A stretch of DNA of 64,000 nt from positions 1-64,000 of the forward strand of contig CAJUSR010000018.1 of NCBI GenBank assembly GCA_910588855.1, given 5' to 3'. Positions 44,001 through 52,557 of this stretch are shown here, one piece after another. Below the pieces are notes generated by a model. It did not search any database, was not told the DNA's origin, and saw only the letters and a program-made list of their open reading frames with translations. Each line of letters begins with the position of its first letter. Position 1 is the first letter of the stretch. The position numbers and the translations under genes were made by a program. This DNA is from an uncultured Kineothrix sp. (GTDB lineage Bacteria > Bacillota > Clostridia > Lachnospirales > Lachnospiraceae).

Positions 44001-44501
44001 CAGAAAATGCCCGTAAAGTACGCACAAATCTTTTAGCTTATGATGCAGCGCCCCCCTCTTCTTTGCAAATTCCGTCAGTTCCTCCAGCTCTTTTACCCCG
44101 ATGCCATACTGCATAAATTCGGAAACTGCCGACTTTACTTCATGGATATACCCGATTTTATTTAAGTTGCCGCCGATTACCGGCATCTCTTCCCCAATTG
44201 TTTCCGCTACTTTACGCAAGACAAGGCTTTTTCCGGTATCATCCAATACTGTATGCCTATCTTGGCCCACTTCCTCCAATATTCTGTGGGAAAGCCTTCC
44301 GAAGCTTAATACATCGATATTCATAATCCCTTTCTTCGGATGCGCTTTTACCAAATCCATCTGTGTCTGCATCGTAAACTGGTCAGGCACGATAATCAAA
44401 AACTCCGTCTTCGGGTTCTCCATTGCCCGCTTGATAATCTCTTTATGCAAACCCGTACTCTTCCCAGCCCCTGACGGCCCAAAATAAAATCGAAGTCCCA
44501 T
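41043..44501 (-). CDS. addB: ATP-dependent helicase/nuclease subunit B
   Basis: A 1152-residue partner of AddA. It has an N-terminal Walker A (FGPSGAGKST), the inactive helicase-like body that scans for Chi, and a C-terminal RecB-type nuclease (VIDYKSGSKRFDL) with QLQLVVYM as QxxxY-like region. The four iron-sulfur cysteines are kept: one in YASCAYAHF and three in C-DY-C-NFRSV-C. Length is normal. AGGAG precedes the ATG. It lies 31 bases after cls and 66 before addA, so cls-addB-addA probably form one transcript. Confidence 0.97.
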   Translation of the reverse strand: MGLRFYFGPSGAGKSTGLHKEIIKRAMENPKTEFLIIVPDQFTMQTQMDLVKAHPKKGIMNIDVLSFGRLSHRILEEVGQDRHTVLDDTGKSLVLRKVAETIGEEMPVIGGNLNKIGYIHEVKSAVSEFMQYGIGVKELEELTEFAKKRGALHHKLKDLCVLYGHFLQFIKEKYVTTEETLDLLCRMLPKSKIIKNSIVAFDGFTGFTPIQNRLIQRIMGLAKEVIVTAVMDGGEANPYQPNGEQQLFYLSKKTAADLIRLAEEEGVSRGADVFIRGGNGEKGLPRFSGNGEMQHLEKYLFRYPAKPYEGANETVHLMEAASPGEEVRQICIKMRELIRKKDYCYRDFAIVTGNLETYAAHVEAEAEKFEIPVFMDYTKGILLNPFIEYIRSALKLVMDNFSYQSVFHYLRSGLTGFDREDTDRLENYVMACGISGKKKWSSLFTAMPGGIKEEELAVFNEMRLGVMEQMAPLMEKGIGTAGEKIKALYRFITKNCVQEKLAVYERMFRCQGDMPRAREYGQIYRLVMDLLDQIDSLLAEEKMGLKEFADILDAGFGEIQVGTIPQNVDRVVVGDIERTRLKEIKVLFFVGVNDGNIPKNTGSGGIISDIDREFLKESPYELAPTPRQQMYIQRLYLYMNMTKPSEHLYLSYCKVNQEGKSIRPAYLVDTLRKLFPRLLIQKPELRGFEQQMESKRAGMDYVADMLRDYGAGIMGLEEEKKFFTLYHIYHKDEEYQKEVDRLVEGAFIRYQETDLGKKIARLLYGQLLTSSVSRLEQYASCAYAHFLQYGLSLKEREEYGFEAVDMGNVFHGVLERFSGKLKENGSSWFDFQEEEADRILGETLEEYASAYGETVLYSSARNEYAIERMRRILKRAVQTLQYQLRKGSFVPRDVEVSFTMAEDLESVNIALSKEEKMKLRGRIDRIDTYEEGGNVYVKVIDYKSGSKRFDLAALYYGLQLQLVVYMNAAVEMEKKRNPGKKVVPAALLYYRVADPVVKFDGEMTEEELDARLREELRMTGIVNDNDTIIAYLDREFSDKSDILPLERKKDGTLSVKSSVINEEELQEISKYVNLKIKEIGGEILDGKIGARPCRQGTEKACDYCNFRSVCGFDGRIPGYHYRQLDGMKEEEALIRMKEENAKSDRADEMDIP

Positions 44502-44532
44502 GTTGTTCTCCTATTATGATTCCTGTTTTCCC

Positions 44533-46110
44533 CTACATCAATGGCGCCGCCACCTTCATCAAACTCCCTACCGCTTTTATGCTCCATTTCTCTTTGCGTA
44601 CCGTTTCTTCAGTCACTTGACGGCACTTCGCAAGGGTAGCCTGAAAATCTTTTTCTATCTCCGGAACGCAGTCTGTGCGATACATATACGTGGCGCATTC
44701 AAAATGATGATATAAGCTCCGGTAGTCTAAATTGATTGTTCCTACCACCGCTTCCTGCCCATCGCATACAAACACTTTGGCATGGACGAAGCCGGGCGTG
44801 TATTCGTATATTTTTACCCCGGATTCCAAAAGGGAAGCATAATGTGTTTTTGCCAGAGCATAAGGGATTGCCTTATCCGGAATCCCCGGGAGCAGCAATA
44901 CTACTTCTACGCCTCTTTCCGCCGCAAATTTTAGAGCAGTTTCCATTTCCCCATCCAATATCAGATATGGCGTCATAATATGTACATATTCCAAAGACCG
45001 GTTCAAGATATCCATATACACTCTTTCGCCTAATTTATCATTATCCAACGGGCAGTCCCCATAGGGAATGACATAACCTCCCGCTCTTTTATCCGGCTGT
45101 GACGGATAGGAAAGGAAACGGGTGTACTCGACCTGTTTTTCATCAATTCCCCACATTTGCAAAAACATCAAGGTAAAGCTTTTCACCGCATCGCCTTTCA
45201 GCATAACGGCCGTATCCTTCCAATGCCCGAATTTCACTTTTTCGTTGATATACTCATCCGCCAGATTCACCCCTCCGTTAAATGCCGTATGCCCGTCAAT
45301 CACCAGTATTTTCCTATGGTCACGATAATTATAGTGGGTGGAAACAAACGGGGATACAGGTGCAAAAGCCTTACACCGGATTCCCAATGCCTTCAGCCGC
45401 TTTGGATAATCATGGGGCAGCAATGCAAATTCACAGGCTCCGTCATACATCAGCCGGACGTCTACTCCCTGGGCAGCCTTCTTTGCCAATATTTCCAATA
45501 TCCTGCCCCACATAAGCCCTTCGTCTATAATAAAATATTCCATAAAAATAAAATGCCGGGCTTTTTCAAGCTGTTTCAGCATCTCTTCAAACTTATCCTC
45601 GCCCTGAGGGAAATAAACCACAGATGTATCCGCAAACACCGGGTGGCATCCGCTTCTGTGCATATAATGGGCCAGTGCCGCCACGCCTTTATCCTCTTCC
45701 CTCAGCCTGGCCATAACATCCTCCGGCTGCGGAATCTGTTCTTTTGTATCCGTTACCATATCATTGACACGCTTCTTCAACGCCCGATGCCCAATATTGC
45801 TCTGGGTATACAGGAACAGAAGCACACCAAACACCGGAAGAAGCATAATTGCAATCAACCATGTGATTTTCGCCGTAGGGTTAATCTTACTATTGAGCAG
45901 ATAAACTACCATCACAACAGTAAATAATGCGGTTCCGCCCAAAATATGAGGCAAAAAATCTTCAAACCACTGGAAAATACTAAAAAGAATCAAAATCTGC
46001 ACCACCAGCAAAAGCAGCATCAGCCCAAAACGGCTGAATATCGCATGGATAATACCTTTTTGACCCTTCTTTAAGAGGATAAGCCCTTTGTTTTTATAAT
46101 CTGTCTGCAT
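44533..46110 (-). CDS. cls: Cardiolipin synthase
   Basis: A 525-residue phospholipase D superfamily membrane enzyme that joins phosphatidylglycerol molecules to cardiolipin. Two N-terminal membrane segments (LMLLLLVVQILILFSIF; ITWLIAIMLLPVFGVLLFLY) precede two HKD motifs (HRKILVIDGHTAFNGG and HAKVFVCDGQEAVVGTINLD). The ATG at 46110 behind AAAGGAGAAAGG is chosen; the frame upstream to 46242 lies over the promoter. It is first in the likely cls-addB-addA operon. Confidence 0.93.
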   Translation of the reverse strand: MQTDYKNKGLILLKKGQKGIIHAIFSRFGLMLLLLVVQILILFSIFQWFEDFLPHILGGTALFTVVMVVYLLNSKINPTAKITWLIAIMLLPVFGVLLFLYTQSNIGHRALKKRVNDMVTDTKEQIPQPEDVMARLREEDKGVAALAHYMHRSGCHPVFADTSVVYFPQGEDKFEEMLKQLEKARHFIFMEYFIIDEGLMWGRILEILAKKAAQGVDVRLMYDGACEFALLPHDYPKRLKALGIRCKAFAPVSPFVSTHYNYRDHRKILVIDGHTAFNGGVNLADEYINEKVKFGHWKDTAVMLKGDAVKSFTLMFLQMWGIDEKQVEYTRFLSYPSQPDKRAGGYVIPYGDCPLDNDKLGERVYMDILNRSLEYVHIMTPYLILDGEMETALKFAAERGVEVVLLLPGIPDKAIPYALAKTHYASLLESGVKIYEYTPGFVHAKVFVCDGQEAVVGTINLDYRSLYHHFECATYMYRTDCVPEIEKDFQATLAKCRQVTEETVRKEKWSIKAVGSLMKVAAPLM

Positions 46111-46209
46111 AATCCTTTCTCCTTTGCAAAACCTGCCAAAACCAATACCGAGGATTCGTTTCTCCAATGTCCTAATATATATGGTTCTGGAATGAAATAT
46201 TTTTCTTAT

Positions 46210-46238
46210 TATAAACCGTACAGTAACAGGATGGTCAA
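46210..46238 (-). promoter_or_regulatory. Predicted promoter of cls-addB-addA
   Basis: TTGACC (46233-46238), a 17-base spacer and TTTATA (46210-46215, part of TTTATAAT) on the minus strand. Confidence 0.55.
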
Positions 46239-46303
46239 GCAAAGGCTTTCGCCTGTCCTTTCACCCGCAGATACAGATATATCAAAGAATTTACTGCCTT
46301 CCT

Positions 46304-48064
46304 TCATCGTTGCAGATAAGGAATAATTTCCTTTACCGAATGAAAAATCAAATCCGGTTTTATCTCCGATTCCCTAACGTCGTTGAGGGTTGCTTCGCCG
46401 CTTAAGACGAGGATACCCGTAAGTCCATTGTTTTTTCCGGCAGCAATATCGGTGTAAAGTCGGTCCCCTACCATCGCTGTCCTCTCCCGTTCAACGGAAA
46501 CCCTTTCCATTAAATAGTCAATAATCGCCCCGTTTGGTTTCCCAATGATGCAATCAGGATACCGCCCTGTCGAAGCATGGATGAAAGCATGGATAGCGCC
46601 GATATCGGGGATAAATCCACTTTCTGTCGGGCAATTGTAATCAGGATGGGTAGCGATATAAGGCAAGCCTTGCCTTACAAAATCACAGGCTTTGCACAGT
46701 TTTCCATAGTCCAACGTGGTATCGAAAGCCGTAACGATTGCCTGCGGCTTTTCATCGTCCAGCACAATCCCTTCTTTTTCAAACTGCGCTTTCAGCAAGT
46801 CATTGCCCAGCAAGAATACTTTTTTCCCGGGGTAATTCCGTAGGAGATAGGAAATGGCAGCCTGGCCGGAAGTGATAATTCTATCCACCCCTGTTTCCAA
46901 CCCCATACGCCTTAATTTTTCCACATAAACTTCCGGGCTTTTGGATGAATTGTTTGTCAAGAAAACATATTTTTTCCCAACACGCTGGATTTCTTCCAAA
47001 AATTCTTTTGCGCCCTCAATCCACTGCTCCCCTAAATATATCGTTCCATCCATATCAAGGGCAAAGCAGTCTATATCGTTTAATTTCCCTTCCCTGTCTT
47101 GATTTACCGCCTCCATCGTTCCGCAGGCTGCTGCCGGGGGACATTTTTCCACAGGATTGCACGTATCTTCGCCTGTCTTTTTTCCATCCAATGTATGCCA
47201 ATATAACCGGTTCCCCAAAAAGACTGTTTCCATTTCCCCCTGTGCTTTCATCCAGGAAAGATAAGAGCGTAAAGTTGCGCCGACTAAAACGTACTGGTTT
47301 TCGTCCATCCCCAGCCCGTATTTATCAAAAACTTTTTGAATGATGTCTTCCGTTCCCACCTTTTCCCTGCAAATCCCCCGGAGCAAGTCCGCAATCTCAC
47401 GCACTTTCTCCTGATTTGCCTTTACTACAGGACCCATATCCGTATAGGTTTCCCCGTGGGAAGGGATAAACAGCCTGCCTTCCAACTTTTCCAGCTTATC
47501 CAAACTCCGCAGAAATTCCCCCACATCATACATAAATGATATGTGATACTTTTGCATAATGGCCCCTCCGGTCACGCCATCCGCCACAAACCAGATGCCA
47601 TCCTCCGCTCCAAAAGCTGCCATAGAAAAGGAATGCCCGTCAATACGCACCATCCGTATCCCTTCCGGCAAAATCTCTTCCGTTAATTCTTCTACCATAC
47701 TCGGCTGCGCCAAAAGGAATTTATTCCGCAGTTCCTTATAAGGGCTTCCCCCATACAAAAAAGAAGGCTCCAGCACCGTATCTTTTGCAAAAGCCCTATC
47801 CAATCCCGGGCAATAAGCCCTGCACCCCGTCCTCTCCTGGATTACCCGGTTCCCGCCAATATGATCCGCGTGGGAATGCGTATTCAATACCATCTCCGGC
47901 CGCCAGCCCTTTCCTGCCAAAACCTTCAATACCTTTTTCCCGGCATCTTTATCATTCCCGCTGTCGATTAGGCAAACCCTTTCATCATCCAGCCTGTAAA
48001 TCCCAATTTTGGACGGACAATCTATATAATACGTCCTCTCCCCTACCTGAACTAATTCGTACAC
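46304..48064 (-). CDS. Fusion of a metallo-beta-lactamase-fold hydrolase and a NagD-type HAD phosphatase
   Basis: A 586-residue two-domain protein. Residues 1-250 form an MBL-fold domain with THSHADHIGG, a later aspartate (FVADGVTGG) and histidine (IPSHGETY). After a helical region and a Cys-containing linker (CNPVEKCPPAAACG), residues 335-586 form a class IIA HAD phosphatase (LDMDGTIYLGEQ; TNNSSKS; IGKPNGAIIDY; MVGDRLYTDI). The domains are normally separate enzymes, so a two-step hydrolysis is possible; substrates are unknown. The start is GTG behind AAGGAG. It is probably monocistronic. Confidence 0.87.
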   Translation of the reverse strand: MYELVQVGERTYYIDCPSKIGIYRLDDERVCLIDSGNDKDAGKKVLKVLAGKGWRPEMVLNTHSHADHIGGNRVIQERTGCRAYCPGLDRAFAKDTVLEPSFLYGGSPYKELRNKFLLAQPSMVEELTEEILPEGIRMVRIDGHSFSMAAFGAEDGIWFVADGVTGGAIMQKYHISFMYDVGEFLRSLDKLEKLEGRLFIPSHGETYTDMGPVVKANQEKVREIADLLRGICREKVGTEDIIQKVFDKYGLGMDENQYVLVGATLRSYLSWMKAQGEMETVFLGNRLYWHTLDGKKTGEDTCNPVEKCPPAAACGTMEAVNQDREGKLNDIDCFALDMDGTIYLGEQWIEGAKEFLEEIQRVGKKYVFLTNNSSKSPEVYVEKLRRMGLETGVDRIITSGQAAISYLLRNYPGKKVFLLGNDLLKAQFEKEGIVLDDEKPQAIVTAFDTTLDYGKLCKACDFVRQGLPYIATHPDYNCPTESGFIPDIGAIHAFIHASTGRYPDCIIGKPNGAIIDYLMERVSVERERTAMVGDRLYTDIAAGKNNGLTGILVLSGEATLNDVRESEIKPDLIFHSVKEIIPYLQR

Positions 48065-48114
48065 GGTCTTACTCCTTCCACATTTTTATCTTCCATTAAG
48101 ATTCCCAAGGGTTG

Positions 48115-48152
48115 GCCAAGCGGCAGTGCCGGACAGACCTTTTGACACCCGA
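48115..48152. repeat. End fragment of the 29.8-kb palindromic element
   Basis: The stretch GCCAAGCGGC through CCTTTTGACACCCGA matches the right end of the element at 30015-30052 at about 36 of 38 positions. Only this arm is present. Confidence 0.7.
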
Positions 48153-48165
48153 ATCTTAATTATGT

Positions 48166-48192
48166 AAAAACAGGCAGCGAAAACCCGCTGCC
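48166..48192 (-). terminator. Rho-independent terminator of the CZB chemoreceptor gene
   Basis: GGCAGCG (48173-48179) pairs with CGCTGCC (48186-48192) and is followed on the minus strand by TGTTTTT. Confidence 0.85.
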
Positions 48193-48204
48193 CGCCATAC
48201 TCTA

Positions 48205-49569
48205 TTATGCTCTGGAAAGCTGTATCATCATTTCCATATCCGATATCAGCCCTTTTGAATAGTTCTCCGCCTCCTGATAAATATGTTCTGCCCTCATATA
48301 ATCTTCGTTCTGCAATGCCCTAATCACCTCGGCGCCAAATTGATGGAATTTCTGGTGTTTCGGCCCAAGACCTTCCCAAACGGTTTCTGTTCCCGGTATT
48401 TTCGGTGACATGGCGTAATAAAAATGACCGAACCCGCACTTGGAGGAATCCAACTGTAAGGGGATAATTTCCTTTCCGTCCACCATTTTCTTTAAGTTGC
48501 CGAGCCAGACCCTATGTGCATTAATTGCACTGGACATATACTGGGCAAATTCGTTGCGTTCCAAATGATAAAAAGCATCCTCTGTCATGCCGCCCATCTG
48601 CCTTACTGCCCCATCCAAAGTTTTCTCTATATCTGCCACCGGCTCCACTGCTTTTTGGAGCTTCTCGCTGACATCACGCATAACAATCGTATTATTTTTA
48701 ATCTGGTTCTCCATCTCCATCATAGAACTGCTGATTTCCTCGCTGACTGCTGCCAGGGAGCTGATGGATTCATCTACCTCGGATACATGCCTCTGGTTTT
48801 CATTGTTGATTTCCCAAACATGTTCAATTCTCTCTGTCATCGTATCCAGAGCTTCTATCGTACTCATCGCACTTTTCGTACTCGTCTGGGACGCTGCCTT
48901 AATGCCTTCCACAAAATTCCCCATATCACCGGTCAGTTTCTGGGTCTGCTCTGCCAATCCCCGGATTTCATCCGCAACAATAGCAAAACCGCGCCCTGCT
49001 TCCCCGGCTCTTGCGGCTTCGATGGATGCATTCAACGCCAGCAGGTTCGTCTGCATGGATATCGCATCAATCCCTGCAATAACCTCGTTCATCTGATTGA
49101 TAACATTGAATAAATCATTCAAATCCTTCTGCATTTCGCGGGATACATCAATCGTCTGCTTTGACAGCTCTTTAATGGATGTCAGCTCATTCTGCCCCAC
49201 TTCTATCTTCTTATTCACTTCGTTCATTTCTTCGGAAACATGGATAATCGTATTCGTCAATTCTTCTTGACTGTTCGTTCTCCCATCGGAAACTGCCGAA
49301 TTTTCTATTGCGCCAAACATAGACTCTGTAGCTGCAGCCACGTTGTTTGCAATCTGCATAATCTGTTCCGTATGATGCTGCATCGTTAAGTCAAGGGAAC
49401 TAATCTGCATAACCGCTTTGATGTTCTTATCCAGTACACCTGCAAACTGTTCTCTTCCGCTTGACAGTCTCCTATAAATACTTTCCAACTCCGGCACTCT
49501 GGAATAATCCGCTTCCTTCAGCTCCGAAACCGCTTTCATAAGTACTGCTTTCTTCTTTCCCACAGCCAT
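48205..49569 (-). CDS. Soluble chemoreceptor with C-terminal CZB domain
   Basis: A 454-residue methyl-accepting protein without membrane segments. The signalling hairpin tip is clear (MQTNLLALNASIEAARAGEAGRGFAIVADEIRGLAEQT region, about 170-210). The C-terminal chemoreceptor zinc-binding domain holds its His, Cys, His, His ligands in NAHRVWL, SSKCGFGHFY and GPKHQKFHQFG. CZB receptors sense zinc status, oxidants such as hypochlorite, or pH. No chemotaxis or flagellar genes lie nearby. The ATG follows GAGGT. It is monocistronic with its own terminator. Confidence 0.92.
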   Translation of the reverse strand: MAVGKKKAVLMKAVSELKEADYSRVPELESIYRRLSSGREQFAGVLDKNIKAVMQISSLDLTMQHHTEQIMQIANNVAAATESMFGAIENSAVSDGRTNSQEELTNTIIHVSEEMNEVNKKIEVGQNELTSIKELSKQTIDVSREMQKDLNDLFNVINQMNEVIAGIDAISMQTNLLALNASIEAARAGEAGRGFAIVADEIRGLAEQTQKLTGDMGNFVEGIKAASQTSTKSAMSTIEALDTMTERIEHVWEINNENQRHVSEVDESISSLAAVSEEISSSMMEMENQIKNNTIVMRDVSEKLQKAVEPVADIEKTLDGAVRQMGGMTEDAFYHLERNEFAQYMSSAINAHRVWLGNLKKMVDGKEIIPLQLDSSKCGFGHFYYAMSPKIPGTETVWEGLGPKHQKFHQFGAEVIRALQNEDYMRAEHIYQEAENYSKGLISDMEMMIQLSRA

Positions 49570-49708
49570 GATACTTAACCTCGTTTTCTTATATTGACAA
49601 AATGATTTTGCCTATAATTTTTCTATCTATAGTTTTCATCAAATTTTGCAAGATGTCAATACTTTTTCTGTTTTTCCTTCCATAATTTTTTCAAATTTCT
49701 TCTTTATC

Positions 49709-50527
49709 TTACTTCTTTTGAGGTGTACATACTGTATTCCGGTACTCGTTGGCAGATACCCCTACCTGCTTCTTAAAAACCCTGGAAAAATGCGCCATAT
49801 CCAAAAAGCCTACCGTTTCGGCAATATCTCCAATCCGCAGGGATGGGTTTTCTAACAGCCGTTTTGCTTCCTCCATTCGGACATGGTTTAAAATTTCCGA
49901 AAAGTTCTGTCCGGTGTACTTATTCAATAACTTGCTCAAATGCCATTGGCTGACATAAACATTATCCGCCACATCCGCAAGCTTTAACCTTTCCGCATAG
50001 TTTTCTTCGATAAATGCAAGGGCATTTTTTACAATAAAGCTGCTGGCTGCGCTTTCCAGTTCTTCTTTTTCCCCTTCCGTTCCATTTTTCCCTGCATCTA
50101 TCCCTTTTTCTTCCAATTCCTCCTCTTCTTCCGCTTCTTTTATTGCCGCCTTTTCCTGTAATTTTTCCAGCATTGCCGAAATAGCTTCGCTTAATTCATC
50201 CATTTTGGAAGGCTTCAGCAAGAAACGGCACACCCCCAGCCGGATTGCTTTTTGGGCATAATCAAAATCACGGTACCCCGTAAGAATAGTGATTTCCATA
50301 TGGGGAAACTCGGACTTTAAAGCCGCAATCATGCTTAACCCGTCCATCTGGGGCATACATATATCGGAAATCAGCATATCCGGCTTTTCTTTCCGTATCA
50401 TTTCCATTCCTTCTATGCCATTATAAGCCGTTCCTGCCACCACGCATCCCCATTTCTCCCATTTTACCGTTTTTTCCAAGCCCCTGACAATAATCGGCTC
50501 GTCATCAATAATCACTACCTTATACAT
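49709..50527 (-). CDS. YesN-type response regulator with AraC DNA-binding domain (second system)
   Basis: A 272-residue regulator with a receiver domain (phospho-acceptor D55 in ISDICMP, K105 in LLKPS), a short acidic linker (AEEEEELEE) and an AraC pair of helix-turn-helices (LADVADNVYVSQWHLSKLLNKYTG; IGDIAETVGFLDMAHFSRVFKKQ). It is much shorter than the YesN at 20.8-22.3 kb because the long middle region is missing. It is the last gene of the kinase-SBP-permease-permease-regulator operon and should work with the kinase at 54.0-55.9 kb. Confidence 0.93.
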   Translation of the reverse strand: MYKVVIIDDEPIIVRGLEKTVKWEKWGCVVAGTAYNGIEGMEMIRKEKPDMLISDICMPQMDGLSMIAALKSEFPHMEITILTGYRDFDYAQKAIRLGVCRFLLKPSKMDELSEAISAMLEKLQEKAAIKEAEEEEELEEKGIDAGKNGTEGEKEELESAASSFIVKNALAFIEENYAERLKLADVADNVYVSQWHLSKLLNKYTGQNFSEILNHVRMEEAKRLLENPSLRIGDIAETVGFLDMAHFSRVFKKQVGVSANEYRNTVCTPQKK

Positions 50528-50554
50528 AAGTCCCCCTATCCTGAAAATTATCGG

Positions 50555-51439
50555 TTACCCCTTTACTGCCCCTGCCGTTAAACCTTTCACGATATATTTC
50601 TGCAAAAACAAGTAGACAATCAACAGCGGGAATACAATCAGCGAAACGCTGGATGCCATCAACCCATGGTTCGTACCTTCCTGGGAAGTAAGCAAACTAA
50701 GCAGTACTATCACCGAGTATTCCGGTTTCGTCTTCAGGAAAAACGACTGGGTAAACAAATCGTTGTAGCTCCACAGGAATGAGAAAATACCTATGGTTGC
50801 AAAAGACGGTTTACATAAAGGCATCACAACGCGGAAAAAAAGCTGGAAAATATTGCATCCTTCCATATAAGCCGCTTCCTCCAACTCCACCGGAAGCCCC
50901 GCAATATATCCCCTTAACACCACGATTGCAAAGGACAGGTTCCCCGCTATCTGGGGCAGGATAACTGCCAACAGCGATTTTGGTATTTGGTTCGTATTTG
51001 CCAGCCCGATTACATTCATCATACGGATTACCGGAATAATCGTTGCAAATGCCGGGAACATCATCCCTGCCACTACCATACTGTTTAACAGCCCCCGTAA
51101 CTTAAAATCATACCTTACCAACGCATAAGATGCAAGACCGGCCAACAGGATAACCGCTGCAGACACGCTCAGTGAAATAACCAAACTGTTCCTGTATGCC
51201 CCAAGGATATTCACTCTGTCAAAAGCCGTCCTGTAATTGTCAAAAGTAAACAGTTCCCCCATTGGAAGGGAAAATGAATCCGAGCGGATTACCTTTTTAT
51301 TTTTAAAAGAGTTCATCAATATCCAGAACAATGGATAAATGGTGGTCAGCGCCCATGCTGTCAATATGGCGTAGACACCTGCCATCCCTGCGGAAAATTT
51401 ATGGTGTTTCTTCTTTACTTTATAATTTGTCGCTGCCAT
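50555..51439 (-). CDS. Carbohydrate ABC transporter permease, MalG type (second system)
   Basis: A 294-residue permease with six membrane segments and an EAA loop (PVELEEAAYMEGCNIFQLFFRVVMPL). It ends KYIVKGLTAGAVKG, nearly identical to the end of the MalG-type permease at 24.2 kb, so the two systems share ancestry. AGGAGGGG precedes the ATG. It is 12 bases after its MalF-type partner. The ATPase is not encoded here. Confidence 0.94.
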   Translation of the reverse strand: MAATNYKVKKKHHKFSAGMAGVYAILTAWALTTIYPLFWILMNSFKNKKVIRSDSFSLPMGELFTFDNYRTAFDRVNILGAYRNSLVISLSVSAAVILLAGLASYALVRYDFKLRGLLNSMVVAGMMFPAFATIIPVIRMMNVIGLANTNQIPKSLLAVILPQIAGNLSFAIVVLRGYIAGLPVELEEAAYMEGCNIFQLFFRVVMPLCKPSFATIGIFSFLWSYNDLFTQSFFLKTKPEYSVIVLLSLLTSQEGTNHGLMASSVSLIVFPLLIVYLFLQKYIVKGLTAGAVKG

Positions 51440-51451
51440 ATATTTCCCCTC

Positions 51452-52339
51452 CTAATAATCTTTCTCTTTAAAAACGGCATTTACAATCTTCGCCGTTACC
51501 ACACCAAGGATAACAATCAATACCGATATTGCCGAACTGTAGTCCACATTATGGGATTCAAAAGCATGATAATACATATAAGTCCCCGTCAGCCATGTGC
51601 TGTTGCTCGGCATCCCTTTCGGGAACATAATCCACGGCAAGTCGAATACTTTCAATGCCCCTGTTACCGCCAACACCCCGCAAGTGCAAATCACATTGTG
51701 CAAAAGCGGAAGGGAAATATAGCGCACCCTTTGCAGACGGGAAGCGCCGTCAATCGTAGCTGCTTCATAGATATCGTCGGATATATTATTCAATCCGGTA
51801 ATAAGGATAATAAAGTAAAACCCTACATACTGCCATGTTACCGGAATCATCATTGTCAGCATGGCGTGGGAATTGTCTTTAAAATCCACCAGCTTCACAG
51901 CGCCGAACAATTCCCTAAGCTGATTCAGCATCCCCTTATCATAAAGGAATACCAGATTGAACAAAAGACCCAATGCGGTAGCCGCTATGACAATGGGGAA
52001 AAAGTAAACCGTCCGGAAAAATTTCTGCCCCCTCTTAATATTATCCACCATAAGAGACAGGACAATCGCAATACCAAGCTGTCCGATAATCGTAGCAGCA
52101 ATCATCTTTACCGTGTTCACCAAAGCCACCCGGATATTTTCATCTTTGCAAAGCTCCACGTAATTGGTAAACCACGGATCATTCCAGCCTTTGGCCGAAG
52201 AGCCCAAGTTATTGATTACCTTAAAGCTGTTCAATATATTCTGCAAAAAAGGGTAATACAAAAAAATAGCCAAAAATGCAAAAGCCGGAACCAAAAAGAA
52301 AATAATCGGTTTTTTATTTTTATAGATGTTTGAACTCAT
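51452..52339 (-). CDS. Carbohydrate ABC transporter permease, MalF type (second system)
   Basis: A 295-residue permease with six membrane segments and the EAA loop (SDDIYEAATIDGASRLQRVRYISLPLL). The ATG at 52339, behind GGAGGG, is chosen over the ATG 11 codons upstream. A 218-base gap with a strong hairpin and a 26-bp repeat separates it from the binding-protein gene. Confidence 0.93.
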   Translation of the reverse strand: MSSNIYKNKKPIIFFLVPAFAFLAIFLYYPFLQNILNSFKVINNLGSSAKGWNDPWFTNYVELCKDENIRVALVNTVKMIAATIIGQLGIAIVLSLMVDNIKRGQKFFRTVYFFPIVIAATALGLLFNLVFLYDKGMLNQLRELFGAVKLVDFKDNSHAMLTMMIPVTWQYVGFYFIILITGLNNISDDIYEAATIDGASRLQRVRYISLPLLHNVICTCGVLAVTGALKVFDLPWIMFPKGMPSNSTWLTGTYMYYHAFESHNVDYSSAISVLIVILGVVTAKIVNAVFKEKDY

Positions 52340-52452
52340 AGTAACCCTCCATGCCGCTTTTAGGCGGCTCAAATAGAAATGAAGTATTTTTCACACGAAT
52401 ACCTTCGCCTCTTCCACTTCATATCACAAATGCCTTTTTCTCCTTCCGGAAA

Positions 52453-52533
52453 CCGGAGCCGAAAACCGAATCCCAAAACCGGAACCGAAAGCCGAATCCG
52501 AAAGCCGGAGCGGAGAAGTTGTTTCTCCGCTCC
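52453..52533 (-). repeat. 26-bp direct repeat and strong hairpin between binding-protein and permease genes
   Basis: Two 26-bp units (CCGGAGCCGAAAACCGAATC-type, 52453-52478 and 52479-52504) and a partial third lead into a perfect 11-bp stem (GGAGCGGAGAA at 52507-52517, TTCTCCGCTCC at 52523-52533) with a five-base loop. The lack of a T tract suggests mRNA processing or 3'-end protection rather than full termination. Confidence 0.7.
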
Positions 52534-52557
52534 AGTCCGATTAGCCCATATTTCTTT

